Assembly: GCF_000002865.3 (NCBI RefSeq)
Contig: NW_001865039.1
Span: 724,791-788,790, forward strand
Origin: Monosiga brevicollis MX1
Lineage: Eukaryota; Opisthokonta; Choanoflagellata; Craspedida; Salpingoecidae
Length of the DNA: 64,000 nucleotides
Direction: 5' to 3'
Shown one piece after another: positions 56,464-64,000 of this stretch. Made by a program: the position numbers and the translations under genes. The notes beneath the pieces were generated by a model. The model did no database searches. It worked only from the letters and a program-made list of their open reading frames with translations, and had not been told where the DNA came from. Position 1 is the first letter of the stretch. Every line of letters begins with the position of its first letter.

Positions 56464-59434
56464 ATGACGGACCAACACATGACACACGGCAGCGAGGACG
56501 GCACGCCCGAGGCCAAGCGCAGCCGCACGACACCAGGTACGTCGCTGCTTCCGAAGCAACAGGAACCCCCATCACAAGCACAATGCTATCTTTACGAAAA
56601 CAGCCCCTGCCTCCGCGCCTTGGCTCTGTGGCCGGTCATACCTCATACAGCACTCACACCGCCATAGGCACCGAGCTAGGTGCTGGCAGTGAACCCAGCT
56701 TGTCTGCGTCTGCCTCTGCGCCGCATGCCCCGACCGACAAAGCGAATTCGCAGTCCTCAGCCACCCAGCCTGCGTCGAATGTCACCACGACCAGTCAGGT
56801 CAACACCTCGGGCCAACACTGCCCACCAGGGCCCAGTGCCAAAGGCGATGAGCATCAGGACGATCCCCACGATGAAGGCGAAGATGAGGACGATGAGGAC
56901 GATAACGATTACAATGGAGTAGATAGCGAGGACGAAGATGGCCAAGCCGCCCAATCTCTCTTGCTTGCCTCAGGTACCACCCAGCTGCTTTCACTGTGCC
57001 CGCGGCTCTACCCATCCATTAGCATGCGCCCTGCCCTGACTTACTCCTCGGTCTTCCCACTACTTTTGCTCCGATTTGATCCTCGCCCGCCTACTCAGGC
57101 CCTGGACAATGGGTTTTAGAACAGCTGCGTCAAGGCCTTTCCTGTGCCAACATTCTTCGCCAGCTGGGCCACCAGCTGGATACCGAGGATGAGAACATCA
57201 ACCTACCCCCCTTCTTCCTGGCTCAGCTAGCCGTCAAGTTTGCTGGTACGCTAGGCTATCCAAGCCTTGCCCCTTTCTCCTCACGCTATAGTTGCTACGC
57301 CTGTTGCCCTCATGCACCAATGCTCCCACCCTCCACCAGCGGGTAAGCCGAGACAGGTTCTTCTGACTGATTTTGATAAGGTGGTGGCGGCCATCCGTCA
57401 GGCCCGAAACATCATCATGGTTACCGGCGCTGGCGTAAGACCTGCCTGGCCGTGCCACCCCCATCCCATCCACAGCTTTGTGATGCCGCCGACCTTGATC
57501 TGACCGCTCAATCTCGTACCTGCTTTTGCGGTGGTGCCCTCCCTCTTGACGCAATCAGATATCTACTTCATGCGGCATTCCAGACTTTCGCTCCCCTGAC
57601 GGGCTATATGCCCGTCTCAAGGTGGATTACCCTAGCCTTCCACAACCTGAGGTGTGCACTGCCCGAGCGTCCTGCTGCTCTGGCCTTGGCCATATATCGC
57701 CGTCCTCCGTGCGCTGCTGCTTCGCATGCATTCTGTACCCACACTGTACTCATGCCGGACTACCTTTTGCGCTCACCGCAAGGCTATGTTCGACATGCGC
57801 TACTTTCTTCAAAACCCACGACCGTTCTTTGATTTCGCCAAGGAAATCTGGCCCGGTTTGTTTCAGCCATCACCGAGCCATAAATTTGTCAAAGCCCTTG
57901 AAACCAGGGGTCAACTGCGACGGTCAGGCCTGTCATTCATGCACACCAACTGTCTCGGCGCCTTTCTTCTCGCCCTGATATTCTCAAATGACGGACCAAT
58001 TTTGGCCATGGGATGTTCTAGAGACTACACGCAAAACATTGATACCCTTGAACAGGTGGCTGGCATCTCCAACATTGTGCAGTGCCACGGCTCCTTTAAC
58101 ACAGCCTCATGCATTCTGTGCAAGCACCAGGTATGTTGGACATTTTGCCCATTGACCCAGCATGTTGCGGTACCTTCGGACCATCGGTTTGACATTAGAC
58201 TGACACACCCGTGCGTGGCTTGGCATGGTTTCTGGCTTAGGTTACGAAGGAGGCCATCCGTGACCAAGTCTTTGCCGGGCAAATTCCCTTGTGCCCCAAG
58301 TGCCCCACTCCCGCCCGCTCCCTCGAGTCCATCCTTCGACAGACAGCACGCTCTCAAACCCTGCTTCAAGAATATAACAACCGAATCGCAAACGAGGAGA
58401 GCGAGAACGAGGAGAGCGACAGTGACGAGGACCCAGACAATCAAAGAGATGGCGACACGATCAGTGAGGAAGAGCCAACAGAGACCTCAGCACCCCCCGC
58501 CGAGCCCCAACCCTCAGGTGCTCAGCATGAGGATAGCACGCCGCGAGGCTTAGACAGCGCCACCACCTCACCCACACGACAAACCAACGCACCCGCACCT
58601 GACGCCAGTCGCCCAGCCACATCTGCAGCGTCGGCACAAACTGGTGCCGATACCCCATCAGCAACAGCCTCGGGCCCGACGGTTGCATCCTCACACCCAC
58701 GGGGGCCGTGTGCGCTCGATGATCAGGAACAACCCGTCGTCCTTCCAGATGGGCGTACCCTGCCCGTCTGGGAGGATACACTGCTCCATCACCGTGTGCC
58801 GGTTCTCAAGCCAGACATTACCTTTTTCCGCGAGGATTTGCCGCAAACATTTTACGGTGAGTGCGCGAGTGCGAGCCTGCGCGTGAGCATACACGTGCCC
58901 TTCCGCTCACTTTGGCTCCTCTGTTGCACTCGTGCAGAGCATCTGGAGAGCGATCTGGACGTCTGTGACCTAGTCATTGTCATGGGCTCCTCGTTACAAG
59001 TGCAGCCCGTGTCGCGAATCCCAGATGTAGTAGACGACAGTGTGCCGCAGATTTTGATTAACCGAGAGCCACTCCGGCATGCCGAGTTTAGTGCTGAGCT
59101 CTTGGGCTCGTGCGATGAGATCACCACCGAGCTTGCACACCGGCTGGGTTTGACCGAGATGCTATCCCCAACAACACGCTCCGAGCCAAAGATTCGCAGC
59201 ACTGATAGTGACTTGCAAGACTCAGTCGCTGCCCTTCTTGATGGCGTGCGCACTTGGGATGGCCAAGCCGTCGAGTACCGACGACCACATCGCTTCCTAT
59301 TTTCACAAGGAGATCAGACTGCCTTGGCCAAACGCGTCCAACGCGATGAAATGCGAAACGTGCTCATCACCTTCTCGCGCAACGATAGCGGTGACCACGC
59401 TACTACAGCTGCTGTGCCCAAACCTGCGGCGTGA
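56464..59434 (+). CDS. SIRT1-type NAD-dependent protein deacetylase (sirtuin class I)
   Basis: Nine exons: 56464-56536, 56668-56973, 57099-57245, 57340-57434, 57559-57651, 57783-57922, 58022-58130, 58241-58856, 58938-59434; 691 aa. N-terminus has the basic EAKRSRTTPG and an acidic stretch (DEDDEDDNDYNGVDSEDEDG). Then PGQWVLEQLRQGLSCANILR as in SIRT1. Core: VTGAGISTSCGIPDFRSPDG (NAD binding), FFDFAKEIWPG, YTQNIDTLEQVAGI, catalytic His in QCHGSF, zinc pair CILC and CPKC, then DLVIVMGSSLQVQPVSRIPD and QILINREPL. Between CPKC and KPDITFF there are ~168 residues where human SIRT1 has ~9. Catalytic residues are all present, so deacetylase activity on histones or transcription factors is expected. 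Confidence 0.95.
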
Positions 59435-60442
59435 GGTTTGGTTCGACGAATTCAGATGTGCGACCCAGGATATCATCTTTCTCGGGATAGCCTTTCGTGG
59501 ATCAACGGTTGGGTGGGATTGGGGCTGCACGTCTTGGTGGTTTCAAATCAAATTGAGCAGTTTTACCTCACATTTTGAAGCAAGCAAGAGGCTTGGCTGG
59601 ACCGCGCCTTCCTTGTCGTATTCCATTCCCAAACGACGGTGGCCCCTGGTGTTGAAACTTGCATTTTGTCGTGAGTGTGAGCCACTGTGCTGAACAGCAG
59701 CCTTCTCCTAATTCCTGTGATTTCAAACAAGATAACCTCCCCTCTTGCTTTTTCTTCCATTTCTCAATAATTTTTTCAAAATTTTTGGGGTGTTTTTTGC
59801 TCTCTTTAAAACTTCCGCGAGAGTTACCAGCAGCCGCCTTTTTCCGATGAAGTCATGGCCATTGTGCGTGTACGTCTGTCCTACACCACTTGCAGTTTGC
59901 ACACACACACATACACAGGGCTCCATACACACATACACATACACACACGTCAACCATCACATATCCGCAGTTGGGCCATCCAAGTAATCACCCATCCTTA
60001 AAGCTCGACTTGATGAGTGTCGGTTGTTTGTTTTGAAGTTGAGATTCAATTGGTTGTCAATAGTAGGTCGAGCAATATGACACACACACAACTCTTCATG
60101 AATGACGAATGATGTCGGGGCTCGTTGGCCCGATTTGATTGCGCGGAACCCTTTGGACGAGTCGCCATACAACCACGCACCAAAAAGGAACGGAACCACC
60201 GCCACACACACAAACACACACCCATTCCCATTACAGCCGACAGAAAGCATGCGAGAAATGGGATGGGCGTAATAGAGACTATTCACAACAGGATACAACT
60301 ACAGCTGGTTTTAGAAGGCAATTACTCGGGCAACTCTCAAGGTGATCATGGGCAACCCATGAAACAGGTATAATGGTACAGAATGGTGTCTTGAAAAGCA
60401 ACCAGGTCAAGCGAGAACGAAACGTCCGCTTGTCTGGCTTAT
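59435..60442. other. Convergent spacer SIRT1-like / LON-domain gene
   Basis: 1,008 bp with (CA)/(CATA) repeats at 59902-59948 and a short CA tract near 60201-60220. No supported gene. Confidence 0.5.
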
Positions 60443-61923
60443 TCAAAACACCATGTCTTGACCACCTTGCATGGCAATGTAATCGCCATTCTGAAACCGT
60501 GCAGCAACACGGTCCAGCTCCATTCTGTAGCACAGCAGGGCAAGGGCGGGTAAGTGAGGAGAGTTGACATCCTGACCCCAAACATGGCGGGAAACATGCC
60601 GAAGCACGAGGCGAGCGAGTCATGGACGTACTGGTCATCCAAAATGGATTTCAGCTGATCACCGATGATCGACAGGCGCTCATTGACGCTCTCCGAGGCC
60701 AGCAGGGCTTGCGGCACCGAAGATTCGGGTGACACCAAGCCACGCAGCTGTAGTCACCACCAGATGAATGAGAGCGGCACAGACGCGGGCATGCAGCTGA
60801 GGTCATCCGCTCCTAAACGTGGCATGAGAACGCGAGGTGCATACCTGCATAGCCGCCCAGAGGGAGAAAACAGACGGTCCTTGTTTGAACATGTATTCGA
60901 GACGATCTTCAAATTGGCGACGCTGGATGGCCTTGGCGCTGAAGGCGGTATCCGTTTTCATTTCGACGTACGAAAGCAAGAAAGACTACACACTCAAGAT
61001 TCAACATGATTGCAACGTGGTGAGCAAGTCAAGCCATCCTCACCCAACTAGCAAGTAGCAGACCAGATGGTTCATGGTATATGGTGCAGCATACCTTGAC
61101 AACCAGAGCTTGTCGGGATGCTTGTCGCGCCGCATCCTCCTCCAAGGGGCAATCTGCCGGGCCAAAACACCGGAACAACATCAGCATGACGGGACAGCGA
61201 AACATCACGAAACAGACATCCATAATAGGAGCATCGGTGCCAGACGAGGCGACACACCGTCATATGGGAGGGCGTCGACACGCCAGAGGCCATGGCGGTC
61301 ACGAAGTGGATCTTGAACAGCAAAGCGCGAAAGGCCTTCGACATGAATGACAAGGTGGTCGCCTCGGCGCTCATAGCCACAAAGTTGGGCAATGGTTCCC
61401 ACTGTGGCGCTTCGCCAAGAAGTGATGCTGCCATCCTCTGGCGTTTCATCTGACAGCTTGGCCAAGCCAAACTTGCCATCAGTTTCGAGCAGCTCATCCA
61501 CCAATAACTAAGATGCGGTTGAGCAGCGTCAAAAAATACATAACCAACAAACCCAAGAAGCTGTGTCGCCAACAGGTTGGAACAATGGGCTACTCACGCG
61601 GTAGCGAGGCTCAAAGATGTTCAGCTTGGCCTGTTCGCGGGGATATACAACGTGTGGAAGAGGAAAGACAGGGAGTTGCTAATGACAGCATGCAGATACA
61701 CGATGAGCTTGGCACGCACCCAATTGTCAAGTCCGCGGAAGAGTTCAAGGACAGAAAAAAAAAAAGTCCAAGAAGCCAAGAACCAGCCAGACCGAACATG
61801 TTTTCGCGTGTCGTGCATACATACCATGATTTGCAGAGGGAGGGCCGTCTCAACTGAGTACAGGCGAGTGGCCACGGGCGAGGAGGCCACGCGAATGGAT
61901 CGAGACACGGCCGCACGCAACAT
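60443..61923 (-). CDS. Mitochondrial LON substrate-binding-domain protein
   Basis: Seven exons: 61923-61825, 61678-61598, 61507-61258, 61153-61095, 60985-60845, 60747-60632, 60524-60443; 275 aa. Residues 1-25 (MLRAAVSRSIRVASSPVATR) are an Arg/Ser/Ala-rich presequence. The rest is a LON N-terminal (PUA-like) domain: QLPVFPLPHVVYPREQAKLN, IFEPRYR, LLVDELLETDGKFGLAKL, ATVGTIAQLCGYERRGDHLV, VEGLSRFAVQD, followed by the helical bundle (LLASESVNERLSIIGDQL). There is no AAA+ or protease domain, so it is a stand-alone LON domain and not Lon protease. A role in substrate recognition with a mitochondrial partner is inferred. Confidence 0.85.
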
Positions 61924-62833
61924 GACGGGTGGTCGTCGACGTCCAAAAAAAAAAAAAAAAGGCTTGCTAAATGCGGCTTGAAAAAGTCGGTCGAAATGGC
62001 AGGGACCAAGCACACGGCGCACCACACAAGGAAAAAGGGCAGGAAAAAAATGACAGCCCAAAGACCATCACCCGGCAATCACAACCCCAGCCCAATCAAC
62101 CCCCGCCCCCAGATAAAGCCAAGGGCCCAAGTAGCGCCTTCGAGTCGGTCTCAACCTCAAGGGGTCCTCCAAACAGAGAGAGAGAGCGAGCGAGCGAGAG
62201 AAAAATAGCTTTGTTGACGGGGGAGAAGGGTCTTTTGTTGATGCCGTTGAGGATGAAGAGGGTTAGGGAATAATAGGGAGGAGATGGTGAAGAAAATTGA
62301 GTGATGTATAAGAAAATAGTTATAAATTGTGATGAGATGTTGTAGGTAAAGTGGCGGTTCGTGCATCTTCTGCGGCTAGAATGATAGTGCACACTAAGTC
62401 TTTGTTTCCCCAAGTTACAACACAAAGCCATTGTTGTAAAATAGCTGACAATGACACAGAAGGCGAACTCAGTGAGATGCAATTTCATCACCTCTGTGTT
62501 TTTCACAGGTTGTTGTGGTTCAGTTTGAAAGATGTAGTCAGTATTTGAGTTTATGTCGCTGAGGCGGCTTCCCATTACAACGTACTGGTCAGGGTTGTTC
62601 AGGTTCTTGTCGATGATGGGTCACCTCTTGCAGAAGTTGAAACACAAAATTTTATTTTTTATTTTTTATTTTCACGGGTTGAGTAGGAAACGCGCGCCCC
62701 GACCCGAAGACGACGGACGGCCAGAGCTTACCTCAGCGACGGCGCCAGTCAGCTGCGGGGCGTGGCTCTGCCAAAGGCTTGTCATATTGGCGCGTTTGCT
62801 CCCTTGCTGGGGTTGGGGGCCCGATCAGCCGCC
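61924..62833. promoter_or_regulatory. Divergent promoter region, LON-domain / coiled-coil genes
   Basis: 910 bp; A-run at 61946-61961, (GA)n near 62177-62200, otherwise unique A/T-rich sequence. No gene supported. Confidence 0.4.
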
Positions 62834-63914
62834 ATGCCGCCCTTGCAAGCCACCATAGATCGACTTCGTGCGTACCCTTGCCCAACTTTCCCCGCTCGTG
62901 CACCTTGATTGCGTTGCCACTTGTGAGCTCACTTGGAACGTGTGGACCAGAGGATGAGGTGATTGAAGCCATTGTGGAGCAGTGTATGGTGCATGGCGAT
63001 GCGCTTCATGCCCTCCGCAACAATTGGCATGCCTGGTTTGGGGGTGAAACACCCCCGGCCTTGCTTGATGAGCCTGAGCTCAGTCGAGACGAACTGCGCC
63101 AAATCGTGGCGCGCAGCAGCTGGGTCCGACCTCCGATTCAGCCGGTTGCAAGCACAGCAGGGGCCACAACCTCCACCAACGTCGTGCTTGGCCGCCGCGT
63201 GCGGCCCCCCGAGCCTCACTTGCCAACCCTGATTGTTCATCTCCTTTTTGCCCGAATCAGTGATCTTGAGGTAGCCAATGCGGCTCAGCATGAGGACCTT
63301 GAGTTTCGAAACAAGGAGCTTGAGGTGCTACGTGAAGCCTTGCGACGCGCCGAGACCCTGGCCGATGAGCAGTTGGCGCAAGCTGACCAGCATATCGCTG
63401 ACACCAAGGTCCACCCACCCACGCATGTCCCAAGCTCTTGACTTTCGCACCGACTGAGACGGATATAACCATTTGATGCTCAGACTCAGTCCCCTTCGCA
63501 CCCGCCTACCCCCGCCCATCTGCCCGCATCTCATAGGCAGAGCTGGAGGAAATTAGAGAGCGGCAGCTACGTGAGGTTCAACAAGAACGATTGACTGAAG
63601 TAAAGCAGCTTCGTGGAACCATCGAGATGCTCACGGCCAATACCAAGCGCCTGACAGCCGAAGTTGAGGACCGTGATGCCCAGCTGCGTGCGCTGCGCGA
63701 GGAACATGCCGAGTTGACACGGCTGGCTTACAACCCTGGCCACAGCAGCCCAACTGCGGCTGCGGCTGTTCATTTTGAGCTCGCCACGCAAGCTAGGGCT
63801 CAGGCCCAGGACGAGGCTGCACGCCTGCGCCGAGAGCTCGAGGATGTTCGGGCCTTACTTGAGACCAAGGATCAGACCACGCGCCAACACATTCAGCAAC
63901 TATCGGAAAAAAAC
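62834..63914 (+). CDS. Coiled-coil protein, 5' part (continues beyond window)
   Basis: Exons 62834-62867, 62951-63408 and 63537-63914 join in phase (MPPLQATIDRL-Q-DEVIEAIVEQ...). About 290 codons are visible. Residues ~13-70 are a compact helical region (EDEVIEAIVEQCMVHGDALH, LRNNWHAWFGG), then a Pro/Thr-rich linker, then heptad coiled coil (EFRNKELEVLREALRRAE, LEEIRERQLREVQQERLTE, AEVEDRDAQLRALREEHAEL). A good donor GTAGGT follows 63914, and the gene must continue past 64000. A small intron within 63180-63270 (between LGRRV and ISDLEV) is possible. Family not recognised. Confidence 0.75.
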
Positions 63915-64000
63915 GTAGGTCCTCATTCCACCCCTCTCCCCGTATTCAAGCCGGTAGACCCCCGTTAGCCAGGGTGAGAGCTAGCTCGCGACAAGCGGCT

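Overview
This is nuclear DNA from an intron-rich, moderately GC-rich eukaryote with very short intergenic spaces. The gene set is that of a close animal relative: non-muscle myosin II, a SIRT1-type sirtuin, DNA ligase IV with tandem BRCTs, BCCIP/BCP1, an SMG5-type NMD factor, TM6SF-type membrane protein, and a giant EGF-bearing receptor whose cytoplasmic tail is packed with candidate phosphotyrosine motifs. Taken together I infer a choanoflagellate (Monosiga-like); this is inference from content, not from a database match. Introns are mostly 60-250 bp with GT(A/G)AGT-like donors and YAG acceptors. Coding models below were built by hand by requiring splice-site consensus, continuous phase and family similarity; several models close on a total length very near the known family length (POP4 221 aa, BCCIP 314 aa).

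Layout. 1-484 (-): 5' part of a C2H2 zinc-finger gene cut by the window edge. 1061-6881 (+): CAP-Gly plus coiled-coil microtubule plus-end type protein. 7588-21248 (-): a six-exon gene of about 4,339 codons for a type I membrane protein: signal peptide, poly-Thr stalk, nine EGF modules, more than 3,000 residues of repeated beta-sandwich-like units, one TM segment and a ~700-residue tyrosine-rich tail. 21249-23021: simple-sequence-rich spacer. From 23 kb on, genes nearly alternate strands: ADRM1/Rpn13 (-), POP4/Rpp29 (+), PH-domain protein (-), TLC-domain ER protein (+), myosin II heavy chain (-), SMG5 (-), ribosomal protein L17/uL22 (+), BCCIP/BCP1 (-), DNA ligase IV (+), a HAX1-like single-exon gene (-), mitochondrial bL31m (+), TM6SF1/2-like protein (-), SIRT1-like deacetylase (+), mitochondrial LON-domain protein (-) and the 5' half of a coiled-coil gene (+) that runs off the right edge.

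Most neighbours are either head-to-head, sharing a 0.45-0.9 kb putative bidirectional promoter, or tail-to-tail with 0.3-1.0 kb between stops. There is one assembly gap (50 N at 30859-30908) inside a myosin intron. Dinucleotide microsatellites are frequent and sit inside introns, in one case apparently over a splice donor. I found no convincing transposon, tRNA, rRNA or CRISPR.

The most unusual item is the giant receptor: its tail combines a ~22-residue Tyr-centred repeat, a Src-SH2-type YEEI site, nine Y-[DE]-[IML]-G motifs and a set of Y-G/A-x-A-N motifs, which looks like a multivalent docking platform for SH2 proteins. Second are a ~160-residue acidic insertion inside the zinc module of the sirtuin and the short tail of the myosin II.
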